Source of the DNA: Methylomonas sp.
GTDB taxonomy: Bacteria; Pseudomonadota; Gammaproteobacteria; Methylococcales; Methylomonadaceae
DNA length: 64,000 bases
Direction of reading: 5' to 3'
Assembly (NCBI RefSeq): GCF_023228165.1
Contig: NZ_JALOBS010000011.1
Location: forward strand, 1-64,000
Shown in pieces: positions 1-9,608 of this stretch (the stretch's first letter is position 1; every line of letters starts with the position of its first letter). Made by a program: the position numbers and the translations under genes. Below the pieces are notes generated by a model that worked only from the letters and a program-made list of their open reading frames with translations, did not search any database and was not told the DNA's origin.

Positions 1-380
1 GAAACAACAGCGGCACGAATGCTTGTTTAATCGCCGGACTCGCAGAACGTGACGCTTTCCACGCCTTCACATAACGTTGCACCGCACTGTAACCACCGAC
101 ATAGCCTTCCACCTGTAGGCATTCATATAAGCGTTGAGCCGTGCGTTTACGTTTTTTGCCGGGTTAATGCCGCATCGGTCTTCAGCCATGTCGTCAATTG
201 CTCGAGATAAGCACCGAGTTTCAAATGAGGTTGATGTTGGCGAGTGGGATAAACCGGCTCTTCGACGGTTTTGAGGTGTTTGCGAATAGCGGGGCGGGAC
301 AGCTTGAACTGTTTCGCCAAGTCACTGATGGTGACCTTCTCAACGAAATGCAGGCGTCTGATTTCGGGTATGACATTCAT
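1..380 (-). pseudogene. istA: IS21-family transposase IstA, N-terminal part, frameshifted
   Basis: From the ATG at 380-378 the protein begins MNVIPEIRRLHFVEK and contains a helix-turn-helix (ISDLAKQFKLSRPAIRKHLK), typical of the IstA DNA-binding N-terminus. The frame stops shortly after LTRQKT near 147. The family sequence resumes at once in another frame as KKRKRTAQRLYECLQVEGYV and continues to the window edge. The shift lies at a run of A/T near 155-160, so it is either a real inactivating indel or a homopolymer sequencing error. The catalytic DDE part is not in view. Confidence 0.75.
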
Positions 381-487
381 TTTTATCACTCCAGAATTGT
401 GCGGCAAAAAGCCGGGCATTAAACAACCTGGGGTCCACTTTACTTTTCCCCAGGACCCTGGAAAGTTTTGCACGCCGTTTTGCACAA
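1..487 (-). mobile_element. IS21-family insertion sequence, right-hand part
   Basis: The istA-type transposase reading frame runs off the left edge, and about 100 bp precede its start codon on the minus strand. In that leader the motif GTGCAAAAC occurs twice in close succession near 468-486, as expected of the multiple terminal repeats of IS21 ends, and the tip starting TGTGCAAAACG lies at about 486. The boundary at 487 is inferred from this motif because the other end and any target duplication lie outside the window. Confidence 0.7.
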
Positions 488-1019
488 ATTCTTCGGCCGT
501 TAATCTGTGCGGTTTTCGTTAGATCGCATCGGGTATGCCTACTTTTTATCAATATCGTGCAAGGAAGATGAATGGATTCAGTATTCGCGAATGTCGGCGT
601 GACGCTTTGCCAATTCATTACAAATTAGCCCACGGTATTTTCCAGTCTTAGCAGGTGAGCGTCGGTTTCCAGATCGCGATATTCGGATAATTTGGTCGGC
701 GTCCTGGCCGTCTGCAAAGGCTTTGCGGCTCAATGCTGGTGATGTCGATCACACCCGGCCAAAACATCCGGAATGTCGGATGAAAATGCCGTTGGGTTCG
801 CCGGCCGGATTCAGTAGGTCCGGCACAGTGCAGGGGCGCCGACATCAGCGGTGACCGCCAAAAGGTATCTGTCTAAATGGCTCAAGCATATCTGCGAGGC
901 TGGATTGTGTAGGCGGATTTATCGATTGTTAAAAGATGTCTGCTATAACGTCAGGCGGATATACGGTAATATCGAATCAGGCCGACTCGCAGTTGAAAAA
1001 GTAGTGGCAGGTAAATGGC
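488..1019. other. Gene-free stretch between the IS21 end and bamE
   Basis: About 530 bp with only short open frames on either strand (for example 648-845 minus and 851-1060 plus). None shows a recognisable domain, a convincing ribosome-binding site or a signal peptide. It may hold eroded coding sequence interrupted by the IS, but nothing here can be assigned to a family by reading. Confidence 0.5.
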
Positions 1020-1520
1020 CTATTCGTTTAATAAGTCAGATGGCTTGCTCTCCGGTTTAACCGGCAAATCGCCGGAATTCTCGCTACTGAACAGGCCGGT
1101 AATTTTTTCCCACATGGTTTTATCCAAATTGCGTTTGGGCACATCCACGGTTGTTTCGGTGGATTCTTTGATGACCGGTAATTGGCTGGGCCGAAAATCG
1201 CCTTGAACGCCTACCAGATTGTCGCCGTTAAAATAAAGAGAAATGCGTTTTTGTACCCGGGCTTCGCCGCCAGGTTGATCGGAATATAAATAATCCCAGC
1301 GCCGTTCGTGGAAAGTATCGGCCAGCATTGGCGAGCCCATGATGTAGAGTACCTGCCGCTTGCTCATGTTGGGGCGCAATTGGTCTACCATGGATTGATC
1401 GATCATATTGCCTTGTTCTATATCGATGCTGTAGACGCCGGGCAGGTTGTTGAGAATAGTTTCGCAAGCAGTCAACGTCAGTGCGGCGGCAACGGCGAGC
1501 AGGAAAACGGTTCTTTTCAT
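1020..1520 (-). CDS. bamE: Outer membrane assembly lipoprotein BamE (SmpA/OmlA)
   Basis: A 166-residue lipoprotein of the BAM complex, which folds and inserts outer-membrane beta-barrels. The N-terminus MKRTVFLLAVAAALTLTAC is a lipoprotein signal with the acylated Cys at position 19. The BamE core follows with the family signature of a tyrosine-containing strand (LPGVYSIDIEQGN), then MSKRQVLYIMGSPML and the strand WDYLYSD. The Ser/Pro-rich tail after about residue 130 is poorly conserved, as in other members. It is divergent from fur, an arrangement common in gammaproteobacteria, and shares with it a short region carrying a Fur-box-like dyad. BamA lies far away at 61 kb. Confidence 0.95.
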   Translation of the reverse strand: MKRTVFLLAVAAALTLTACETILNNLPGVYSIDIEQGNMIDQSMVDQLRPNMSKRQVLYIMGSPMLADTFHERRWDYLYSDQPGGEARVQKRISLYFNGDNLVGVQGDFRPSQLPVIKESTETTVDVPKRNLDKTMWEKITGLFSSENSGDLPVKPESKPSDLLNE

Positions 1521-1547
1521 GGTTTGAGGTGGATTATGACCAAAAAT

Positions 1548-1562
1548 GGATAAGCATTATCC
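1548..1562. promoter_or_regulatory. Fur-box-like dyad between bamE and fur
   Basis: GGATAAGCATTATCC is a 7-1-7 imperfect palindrome (12 of 15 positions agree with its own reverse complement) resembling the core of Fur sites. It lies 72 bp upstream of the fur start and 28 bp upstream of the bamE start. Autoregulation of fur is common in gammaproteobacteria. Binding here is inference. Confidence 0.45.
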
Positions 1563-1633
1563 CATAATTCTCGCAGCGACTCGGGGCAAAAAACGCTACA
1601 ATGCAGCGCTACTATGAATGATGAGCACAGGCT

Positions 1634-2050
1634 ATGGAAACACAGGAATTACGCAACGCAGGCTTAAAAGTCACCTTGCCCAGAGTCAAGATTCTGGAGA
1701 TTCTTGAAAAACAGGAAGATGACAGGCATTTGTCGGCGGAAAAAGTTTACAAAATTCTGCTGGCGGAAGGCGAAGAGATTGGTTTGGCTACGGTTTACCG
1801 GGTCTTGACCCAATTCGAAGCCGCCGGTTTGGTGAATCGGCATCATTTCGAAGGTGGGAATTCCATTTTCGAACTCAATAATGGTAGCCATCACGATCAT
1901 GTCGTTTGTATGAAATGCGGCAAAGTCGATGAATTTTCCGACGAAGTCATTGAAAAGCGGCAGGTCGAAATCGCCCAGCGGTTAGGCTACACATTGGTGG
2001 AACACAGCCTCTATCTCTACGGCTATTGTGCCGATTGCAAGAACCCTTAA
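1634..2050 (+). CDS. fur: Ferric uptake regulator Fur
   Basis: A 138-residue metal-responsive repressor that, with Fe(II), normally shuts off iron-acquisition genes. The winged-helix DNA-binding half covers about residues 1-82 (ETQELRNAGLKVTLPRVKILEIL, then ATVYRVLTQFEAAGLV). The dimerisation half carries the metal ligands HHDH, the CMKCG pair and the C-terminal CADC pair. Length and motifs are those of classical Fur rather than Zur or PerR. It is followed after 11 bp by lolC, so fur may be the first gene of a fur-lolC-lolD transcript. Confidence 0.96.
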   Translation: METQELRNAGLKVTLPRVKILEILEKQEDDRHLSAEKVYKILLAEGEEIGLATVYRVLTQFEAAGLVNRHHFEGGNSIFELNNGSHHDHVVCMKCGKVDEFSDEVIEKRQVEIAQRLGYTLVEHSLYLYGYCADCKNP

Positions 2051-2061
2051 TCACTTATTGC

Positions 2062-3301
2062 ATGTTTAAACCTCTGATTCTTTATATCGGGCTGCGCTAT
2101 ACGCGCGCCAAACGCCGTACCCAATTTATTTCGTTTATCACACTAACCTCCGTGCTCGGTATTGCCTTGGGCGTAACGGCCTTGATTACGGTGTTGTCGG
2201 TCATGAACGGCTTTGAAGCCGAATTACGCGAACGTATACTGGGCATGACCTCGCACACCACCATTACCGGCAGTTACGGACAATTGGATGATTGGCAAAG
2301 CGTGGCGGAACGTACCCGTAACTTGCCGCATGTCGAAGGTGCAGCGCCGTTTATCCAAGGGCAGGTGATGGTGAATGCCGACCGGCAAGTCAGTGGCACC
2401 CTGGTGCAAGGGATTTTGCCGGACTACGAGCCTAAGGTTTCCGAAGTGGGCGAAAAGATGAAATTCGGTCGCCTGGATGACCTGAAATCCGGCGAATTCG
2501 GCATCATTTTAGGGGCGGAACTGGCCAGTTATCTGGGCGTATTTATGGGTGACAAGGTTACCGTCATCACGCCGCAAGTCAATTCCACACCTGCCGGCAT
2601 TCTGCCGCGTTTGAAGCGGTTTACCGTGGTCGGTGTGTTTCAAGTGGGTATGTACGAATACGACCGCAATATGGCGCTGATTCACCTGGATGACGCCGGT
2701 AAATTATTCCGCATCGCGCCTGCCGTGTCGGGCTTGCGCTTGAAACTGGACGATTTGTTCAACGCGCCGTTGATTACCCAGGATATCGCCGATGTGTTGG
2801 GTAACGACTATCGGGTCAGCGATTGGACTAAGGCGCATAGCAATTTTTTCCGCGCCGTACAAACCGAAAAACGGGCCATGTTTATTATCCTGTTGCTGAT
2901 TGTGGCTGTGGCGGCATTCAATATCGTTTCTACTTTAGTGATGGTGGTGACGGATAAACGCGGCGATATTGCCATATTGAAAACCCAAGGCCTGACCAAT
3001 CTCTCGGTGATGGGTATTTTTATCGTATTGGGTTGCGTGATCGGTAGTGTGGGCACTTTGTTAGGCACCGTGGGCGGCATCGCATTGGCGCTGAATGTGG
3101 AAACCATTGTGCCGGCGATTGAAAAAGCCTTTGGCGTGCAATTCATGGCCGCCGACGTCTATTACATCAGCGAAGTGCCTTCCAAACTGATCTGGGGGGA
3201 TGTTTACTGGATCGCCGCCACCGCATTTTTCCTGTCGCTGCTGGCTACTCTGTATCCCGCTTGGCAGGCCTCGCGAATCAATCCGGCCGAGGTGTTGCGT
3301 T

Positions 3302-3309
<8 letters not shown>
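2062..3309 (+). CDS. lolC: Lipoprotein-releasing ABC transporter permease LolC/LolE family
   Basis: Inner-membrane permease of the complex that extracts outer-membrane lipoproteins and hands them to LolA. The 415 residues start at the ATG at 2062; an upstream in-frame start at 2026 would overlap fur. One transmembrane helix lies near the N-terminus (QFISFITLTSVLGIALGVTALITVLSVMNGFE, the family signature), followed by a large periplasmic domain to about residue 260 and three C-terminal helices. Only one permease gene is present, so the transporter may be a homodimeric type (sometimes called LolF) rather than LolC plus LolE. The gene overlaps lolD by 8 bp, suggesting translational coupling. Confidence 0.92.
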
Positions 3310-3979
<670 letters not shown>

Positions 3980-4005
3980 GTTTTTATAAGCAATTAAATA
4001 CAACG

Positions 4006-4040
4006 GCCTGGGCAAAGCATTGACTCGAATTTGCTCAGGC
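4006..4040. terminator. Hairpin downstream of lolD
   Basis: GCCTGGGCAAA and TTTGCTCAGGC form an 11-bp stem (one G-T pair) around a 13-nt loop, 27 bp after the lolD stop. There is no downstream T-run, so intrinsic termination is uncertain. It could stabilise the 3' end of the fur-lolCD message. Confidence 0.35.
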
Positions 4041-4102
4041 TACATATGAACTAATATGCGTCGTATTTGGCGCTGTGTGGCTTGCCTAATTAGGCTCGTT
4101 TC

Positions 4103-4681
4103 TCATTTACCGAACAACCTGGACAAAAATGTCTTGTGTTTAGAGGAGATCGACAGAACCATAAATTTCTCTTTAGAGATATGCGGGCAATCTTCATCAT
4201 GTTTAAAACCGACAAGCGTTTCCGCAACCTTCAAAGGGATTTCAACAATGTAATCAACATCTGCATATTCCCCATCATCGGCGTTTTGCGCCTCTTCCAT
4301 TTCCCTTTTTATTGCCGGAAAGCATTCAGGAAGCTCTCCTGCGATATCTAGGTCTTTTGGACTGTTTTCGCTTTGATGAGATATCCACCATTTTTGATTA
4401 CCAGCAGACCAGAATTCCAATGAGCTTGCCATCACATGTTCTTCGATGAGACAAAAAAGTACATCGCGTTCAAGCGAAATTTCCGCCAGCTTTTTTGAGC
4501 CGATAATGGGACTATCGTACTTATTGCACCAAATTATGCGCCAGCCTGTGTCGAGCTTTGCCATTAATGCAGCTGATTCGGGAAATTCTTCTGTTTCCCC
4601 TGTTGGCGTGAGATTCAAATCGCCCAGCAGTTTTTCTGCATCTTTCTCATGAACCGCACACCAAGTAATTGAGAATCCCAT
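4103..4681 (-). CDS. Uncharacterised 192-residue soluble protein
   Basis: I do not recognise the family. The protein starts MGFSITWCAVHEKDAEKLL, has no signal peptide or membrane helix, is acidic and rich in Trp and Cys (WRIIWCNKY, FWSAGNQKWWISHQ), and ends in a basic segment. The N-terminal pattern of a short strand followed by HEKDAEKLLGDLNL suggests a small alpha/beta fold. It stands alone between lolD (convergent) and a DUF2062 gene, with no operon partner. Its codons look more A/T-rich than the neighbours', which fits acquisition from elsewhere. An immunity-type or orphan accessory function is possible but unsupported. Confidence 0.6.
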   Translation of the reverse strand: MGFSITWCAVHEKDAEKLLGDLNLTPTGETEEFPESAALMAKLDTGWRIIWCNKYDSPIIGSKKLAEISLERDVLFCLIEEHVMASSLEFWSAGNQKWWISHQSENSPKDLDIAGELPECFPAIKREMEEAQNADDGEYADVDYIVEIPLKVAETLVGFKHDEDCPHISKEKFMVLSISSKHKTFLSRLFGK

Positions 4682-4826
4682 AACTCACCAATCTCAAGAA
4701 ATAAAATAAGTGCGAAAGGAGCGTGGCGACGATAGCCGGGTTACTTACGTCTTTTTAAAATAATGGCCGTTGCTTTACCTATTGGCTCGGCATGAACCGC
4801 GGAAAACAACCAAACCATTGGCTAAT

Positions 4827-5342
4827 TTAATTTCCAGCCCGGACTTTTTTCCGCACGTTCCAGCGATGCGTCACATTCCAGCGCCAAAAGGCGTTCATGC
4901 CGAAATAGCCCAGGGTTGAACAGGTAATGCCCAGCACCAGACAGCCGAACAAAAACGGTCCGCCTATGTCCGCCATACTGGAGAAGACGTTCTCAACGGA
5001 AAATTCGCCGGCGAAATGCGGTTTATTCAAGATCCAGATGCCGACCCGGTAGGCAAAATAGAATAATGCCGGCATGGTGATGGGGTTGGTGATCCACACC
5101 AGTGCTACCGAAATCGGCAGATTGGCGCGTACGAATAACGCTACTGCGGCCGCCATGGCCATTTGCGTGGGGGTGGGCACCCAAGCAAAAAACAAACCGA
5201 CCGCAAAAGCCAGCGACACCGAATGCCGGTTCAAATGCCATAAGTTCGGATCGTGTAACCTGTCGCCCAAAAAATGCAGGCTTTTGATGGCTTTGATTTT
5301 TTCCGGGTCCGGTAAGTATTTTTTTATTATTTTTTTGGGCAT
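4827..5342 (-). CDS. DUF2062 family membrane protein
   Basis: A 171-residue protein with the DUF2062 signature: a basic N-terminus (MPKKIIKKYLPDPEKIKAIKSL), then LWHLNRHSVSLAFAVGLFFAWVPTPTQM and ALVWITNPITMPALFYFAYRVG. Three hydrophobic helices are evident (about residues 42-60, 67-95 and 130-150). The family is widespread in proteobacteria with no settled biochemical role. It is monocistronic here, with a short leader and no clear partner. Confidence 0.85.
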   Translation of the reverse strand: MPKKIIKKYLPDPEKIKAIKSLHFLGDRLHDPNLWHLNRHSVSLAFAVGLFFAWVPTPTQMAMAAAVALFVRANLPISVALVWITNPITMPALFYFAYRVGIWILNKPHFAGEFSVENVFSSMADIGGPFLFGCLVLGITCSTLGYFGMNAFWRWNVTHRWNVRKKVRAGN

Positions 5343-5445
5343 TGCGCTACTCTGTTAGTCAAGCTGTGCGAGAATTCTAACAGGTTTTATTGCTTCGGGA
5401 TTTAAGCGTGGATTATTTGGTTGAATACGGTAAACGGGCAGTTGG

Positions 5446-6735
5446 TCATTTTTTATAGCGATCAATAGTTTCAGCGGTTTTGCGGATGGCACGAATCACC
5501 AGCGGTTCAAGCTTTTGCATCAACCAGGTGTGTGTACGATAAGAATAGCCGGCTAGCTTTTTAGCGGCGGTTCGGCCGAGGCCGGCGATATCGATGGGCC
5601 TGTCCTGAATAAGTCCTTTACGGTATAGCCAATGAATCAGACCACTCAGCCAAAGCGCTAACGGAGTCAGGCCGGCGAAAAACCAGATTAACCGCCCCCA
5701 GTCGCCAAATGCTTCGCCGGTATGTATCGGCCATTGCCAGGTGGTAAAGGTTTGGCCGGCGCTGAATAAGCTGGGGTTGTTGACGCTACGAATCTGGCCG
5801 CTCCAGCGGTCTACCCAGACATTGGTAAACGGGTGGTGCTGATTGAGTTCCCGATGTTGGCGTAAGTTGATGCGATAGGTGCCCAAATCGCCGGTCGGGG
5901 TGGTGACGCGGCGTACTTCGGAACTCGGAAACAGGCCGCGGGCGACTAAAACCGCCTCGCTAAGCGTAATGGGTTTGTCATTTGGTTTTGAGGTACTGCT
6001 GACGTTGGGGCCGGCATCGCCGTGGCCCATGCCGGACGAGGCAGTCAAGCTTTCCAGCAGGTCCGGATAGGCCAGATGAAAACCGGTGAAGGCCAGCATG
6101 AGTAAAATGCCGGCGCTCAGCAAGCCTAACAGACGATGCATGTCGAGCAGCAGTCGCATCAGACCGGCATTGTGCCTTAGCGTAAACGCCCGGGATAATC
6201 GCGCAACGCCTGGCCACCAGAGATATAAACCGCTCGACACGGAAATCATTAATAGCACCGCCAGTGCCGTAACAAAATTCCGCCCGGATGCTTCCAGTTG
6301 TAGATGGGTGTGCAGATCAAGCAGCCAGGTGGTGACGGTTTGCCCCCAGAAGCGGCTATTGATCACCTTGCCGGTGTAGGGGTTGACTGCCACCATCAGC
6401 GGCGCGTAATAGCTGTCCACGCTTTCGGCGGGTTTTTCGAACCAGGCCGTGATTGTGCCGTCGGGCGTGCTGGGCATTTCCAGGGTCCAGGCACCGTGCC
6501 GATTGGGGTGGTGCTTGCGAAGTTGGGCCAAGACGACATCCAGGGATACCGGTTGGCTTTCTGGTTGCTCGATAACCAGTTCAGGATTAAGCAAGGCGTC
6601 GAGTTCAGCGCGATAGACACTCAGGCTACCTGTTAAACCCAGCAGTGTGAAGAATAAACCGCACAGCAACGCTAAGTAGAGATGGCATTTAAGCCAAATG
6701 GTCCGAGTCAAGCAAAAACGAAAACGTGGTGGCAT
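5446..6735 (-). CDS. PepSY domain-containing inner-membrane protein
   Basis: A 429-residue PepSY-associated transmembrane protein, a family often linked to iron uptake or ferric-siderophore reduction. The chosen start (ATG at 6735, MPPRFRFCLTRTIWLKCHLYLALL) puts the first helix at the N-terminus; a longer frame would run into comEC. Features in order are helix 1 (about 13-40), a periplasmic PepSY region (AWTLEMPSTPDGTITAWFEKP), helix 2 at about 155-175 (ALAVLLMISVSSGLYLWWPG), helix 3, a second periplasmic segment and a C-terminal helix (LIWFFAGLTPLALWLSGLIHWLY). Histidines in HTHLQ and DMHRLLG near helix ends could ligand haem. It is divergent from comEC. Substrate unknown. Confidence 0.85.
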   Translation of the reverse strand: MPPRFRFCLTRTIWLKCHLYLALLCGLFFTLLGLTGSLSVYRAELDALLNPELVIEQPESQPVSLDVVLAQLRKHHPNRHGAWTLEMPSTPDGTITAWFEKPAESVDSYYAPLMVAVNPYTGKVINSRFWGQTVTTWLLDLHTHLQLEASGRNFVTALAVLLMISVSSGLYLWWPGVARLSRAFTLRHNAGLMRLLLDMHRLLGLLSAGILLMLAFTGFHLAYPDLLESLTASSGMGHGDAGPNVSSTSKPNDKPITLSEAVLVARGLFPSSEVRRVTTPTGDLGTYRINLRQHRELNQHHPFTNVWVDRWSGQIRSVNNPSLFSAGQTFTTWQWPIHTGEAFGDWGRLIWFFAGLTPLALWLSGLIHWLYRKGLIQDRPIDIAGLGRTAAKKLAGYSYRTHTWLMQKLEPLVIRAIRKTAETIDRYKK

Positions 6736-6861
6736 GAAAACTTGTGGGATAAGAATAACTAGCAGTCTAGGAATTATTGCTGAGCAGTTTACAGGCCTGT
6801 CAGCGCAACCGCAAAATCCTTGCACGCTATCCGGGTGGTTTATGCCGGAAGAGAGGTAATC

Positions 6862-9135
6862 GTGTATGTGCTGGTTTTTATAGTGGGTATTGGCTGGGTG
6901 CAGCAATGGGCCCGGTTGCCCGATATTCTGGAATGGGGGGTGCTGCTTGGCTTGACATTATTATTGGCTTATAGGCGCTACTGGCACCTTTGCCTGTTGG
7001 TGCTGGGAGCGATTTGGGCCAGCGCTTATGGCGCTTGGTGTTTGACGGATCGATTGGCTAATGATTTAGAAGGCAAAGACCTATCGGTGCAAGGTTTCAT
7101 CGTCAGTATCCCCAAGCAAACCGAGCATCGGGTCGGTTTCGATTTTAAGCTGACGCATGATAACCCAGGCGTACCAAGTAAATTACGCTTGAATTGGTAT
7201 TATCCGACCCAATCGATTAAAGCCGGGCAAACCTGGGAGATGACAGTAAGATTGAAAAAACCGCATGGCCGCGGTAATCCGGGTGGCTTCGATTACGAAG
7301 CCTGGTTGTTTGCCAATCATATTGGCGCCACCGGCTATGTGCGCTCAAAACCCGAACCACGGCGGATCGATACGGCATTTTCCATTACCCGCTATCTTGC
7401 AGTATGCCGGCAAACCATCTCCGACCGGATGGATGAGCTCTTAGCGGACAGCGATCAATTGGGTGTTATTAAGGCACTGACTATCGGCAGCCAGGATTTA
7501 ATTAGCCGGCGGCAATGGGAGGTGTTCAGATTAACCGGGATTGTGCATTTAATGGTAATTTCCGGCGCGCACATCGGTTTGGTCGCGGGCGGTGTATTTT
7601 TGATGGTTCGGTGGCTTTGGGCGCGGGTAGGTATTTTAGCGGTGTCCCCGCAAAATCCGGCGGCGCTGTGCGCTTGGCTGGCGGCACTGTTTTACGCGGC
7701 ATTGGCCGGCTTCTCGATTCCGGCGCAGCGGGCGGTTTTGATGCTGACTGTCGGGCTTTGGGCGCTGGTCTGGCAGCGTAATACCGCAGTCATGCAAGGT
7801 TTGCTGATGGCGTTGCTGGTGGTGGTATTAATCGATCCACTGGCGCTGCTATCGGTGGGTTTTTGGTTGTCTTTTAGCGCGGTTGCGTTGTTGCTGTATA
7901 TCTCAGCCGGCCGACTGGGAAGGCCGGGATATTGGCGGCGAGCCGGCAAATTGCATCTGTCGATGGCGCTGGGCCTGTCGCCGCTTTTGTTGGTGTTTTT
8001 TCAACAAATATCCCTGGTTGCGCCGTTGGCGAATAGCGTGGCCGTACCGATAATCGGTTTGCTGGTGATGCCATTGTCCCTGTTAGCCGCGGCTACGGTT
8101 TTTTGCTGGCCGGAATTGGCATATTGGTTGTTATGGCCGGTTGAACGTTTATTACGCAGCTTATGGTGGCTTTTGCAGCAATTGGCTGACTGGCCGCCCG
8201 CCAGCCTGTCCTTGACCGCTCCGCCTTGGTATGGCGTGCTGTTGGGCACCTTAGGCGTGTTGCTGTTGCTGGCACCGAAAGGCATGCCGGGCCGCTACTT
8301 AAGCCCGTTTTTATTGTTGCCGCTGTTTTTTGTGAAGAGTGATAAGCCGCGTTATGGCGAGTTGTGGTTTACCTTGCTGGATGTAGGGCAGGGCTTGGCC
8401 GCTGTAGTGCAAACAGAACAGCATGTCTTGGTCTTCGATACTGGAGCCCAATATAGTCAGCAAGCCGATATGGGCGAAACCGTGGTTCTGCCTTATTTAC
8501 GTTACCGGGGCATCGCGACGCTGGATGGCTTGGTGATTAGCCATGGCGACAATGACCACAGCGGCGGCGCTAGCTCTGTGCTGTCCGAAATGTCGGTATC
8601 CGCGTTATATAGCAGTGTGCCGGAATGGGCGGAGAGGTCGGGCGGCTTGTATTGCGCAGCCGGGCAGGGCTGGCATTGGGATGGGGTTGAGTTCAAAATG
8701 CTGTCGCCTGGACCGGAGCCGTTTAGTGGCGAAAATGACAATTCCTGCGTATTGCAAATCAGCAATGCAAAGCATGGTTTGCTGTTGACGGGGGATATTC
8801 AGCGGACTGCCGAGCAGTGGTTGGTAGAACATTACGGCGCGGCCTTGGCCAGTTCGGTGCTGGTTGCGCCGCATCATGGCAGTAAAACATCATCGAGTGC
8901 CGGTTTTTTAGGGCAAGTACGGCCGGAACTGGTTTTAATACCGGCGGGTTATAAAAATCGTTTCGGCTTTCCGCATGCCGCCGTGATGCGGCGCTATAAA
9001 ACCATGCATATCAACAGCTTCAGCACTGCGGAAGTCGGAGCGATTAGTTTAAAAACCGATGGTGCCGCCATGCATGTTGAGTTGACGCGCAAACGTTTTA
9101 AGAAGTATTGGATGGACTATAGGTCTGAAAGATAA
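6862..9135 (+). CDS. comEC: DNA internalisation channel ComEC/Rec2
   Basis: Polytopic inner-membrane channel that moves single-stranded DNA into the cytoplasm in naturally competent bacteria. About 757 residues from a GTG at 6862 preceded by AGAGAGG; an ATG at 6820 without a ribosome-binding site is the alternative. Order of parts: N-terminal helices, the DUF4131 OB-like region (about 80-180), the Competence domain with many helices (VHLMVISGAHIGLVAGG through the repeated hydrophobic blocks, about 215-490), and a C-terminal metallo-beta-lactamase domain with LDVGQGLAAVV and the metal-site motif SHGDNDHSGG, then APHHGSKTSSS. All expected parts are present and the frame is intact. Confidence 0.94.
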   Translation: MYVLVFIVGIGWVQQWARLPDILEWGVLLGLTLLLAYRRYWHLCLLVLGAIWASAYGAWCLTDRLANDLEGKDLSVQGFIVSIPKQTEHRVGFDFKLTHDNPGVPSKLRLNWYYPTQSIKAGQTWEMTVRLKKPHGRGNPGGFDYEAWLFANHIGATGYVRSKPEPRRIDTAFSITRYLAVCRQTISDRMDELLADSDQLGVIKALTIGSQDLISRRQWEVFRLTGIVHLMVISGAHIGLVAGGVFLMVRWLWARVGILAVSPQNPAALCAWLAALFYAALAGFSIPAQRAVLMLTVGLWALVWQRNTAVMQGLLMALLVVVLIDPLALLSVGFWLSFSAVALLLYISAGRLGRPGYWRRAGKLHLSMALGLSPLLLVFFQQISLVAPLANSVAVPIIGLLVMPLSLLAAATVFCWPELAYWLLWPVERLLRSLWWLLQQLADWPPASLSLTAPPWYGVLLGTLGVLLLLAPKGMPGRYLSPFLLLPLFFVKSDKPRYGELWFTLLDVGQGLAAVVQTEQHVLVFDTGAQYSQQADMGETVVLPYLRYRGIATLDGLVISHGDNDHSGGASSVLSEMSVSALYSSVPEWAERSGGLYCAAGQGWHWDGVEFKMLSPGPEPFSGENDNSCVLQISNAKHGLLLTGDIQRTAEQWLVEHYGAALASSVLVAPHHGSKTSSSAGFLGQVRPELVLIPAGYKNRFGFPHAAVMRRYKTMHINSFSTAEVGAISLKTDGAAMHVELTRKRFKKYWMDYRSER

Positions 9136-9144
9136 ATGTTGGTA

Positions 9145-9588
9145 TTAAGTTTTTCGGTTCAGCGCCGACGCCAAATTAATTTCTTTAGGGCTGGAAATAC
9201 ATAACATTAACGGCCCGATGCTCAGCATGGCTACCTTGTTTTTGGCCCCGACCACAACAATTTGTTCGAGTTCGCCCAACCCAAGCAAAGCGGCGCCTTG
9301 TTGCGCCGCGCGCGCACTTTCCTGCACCGTGGCGCCGAACGCATCGATAGCGGCAAGCTGCGCCGATTGAGCTAGAATCAAGCCATCGTGGTAAGCCGCG
9401 CAAGCGGAAATGCCTTTGATCTTACCGACCTTGTCCACCAAAGTCTGTACGGCATTGATGAATTCGGCGCGTTTTAAACGCATTTTTTCGCTGACGTTGA
9501 TGATGTTGGACGAGGATTGCCGTTGCGATATCGCATATTCGTCAGCCAGACGACTTAACTCTGTTAATTGTGTTTGAAACCAATGCAT
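9145..9588 (-). CDS. Roadblock/LC7-domain protein (first copy)
   Basis: A 147-residue cytosolic protein. After about 45 helical N-terminal residues comes a Roadblock/LC7 domain (about 48-147) with the typical IKGISACAAYHDGLILAQS start, followed by a helix rich in Ala (FGATVQESARAAQQGAALLG) and the strand pattern EQIVVVGAKNKVAMLSIGPLMLCISS. Such proteins dimerise and often regulate Ras-like GTPases or other signalling partners. It is last in a same-strand run of OmpA-like, V4R, Roadblock and Roadblock genes. No GTPase gene is nearby, so its partner is unknown. The 9-bp gap to comEC is a convergent junction. Confidence 0.8.
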   Translation of the reverse strand: MHWFQTQLTELSRLADEYAISQRQSSSNIINVSEKMRLKRAEFINAVQTLVDKVGKIKGISACAAYHDGLILAQSAQLAAIDAFGATVQESARAAQQGAALLGLGELEQIVVVGAKNKVAMLSIGPLMLCISSPKEINLASALNRKT

Positions 9589-9608
9589 GGGAAAGTTTGA
9601 CGTTTGCT

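Noticed and set aside
851..1060. A 69-codon frame between the IS and bamE
   Set aside because: No ribosome-binding site or family resemblance, and its end overlaps bamE on the opposite strand.
6820..6861. ATG at 6820 as comEC start
   Set aside because: No ribosome-binding site precedes it; the GTG at 6862 has AGAGAGG at good spacing and starts directly at the first membrane helix. It remains possible.
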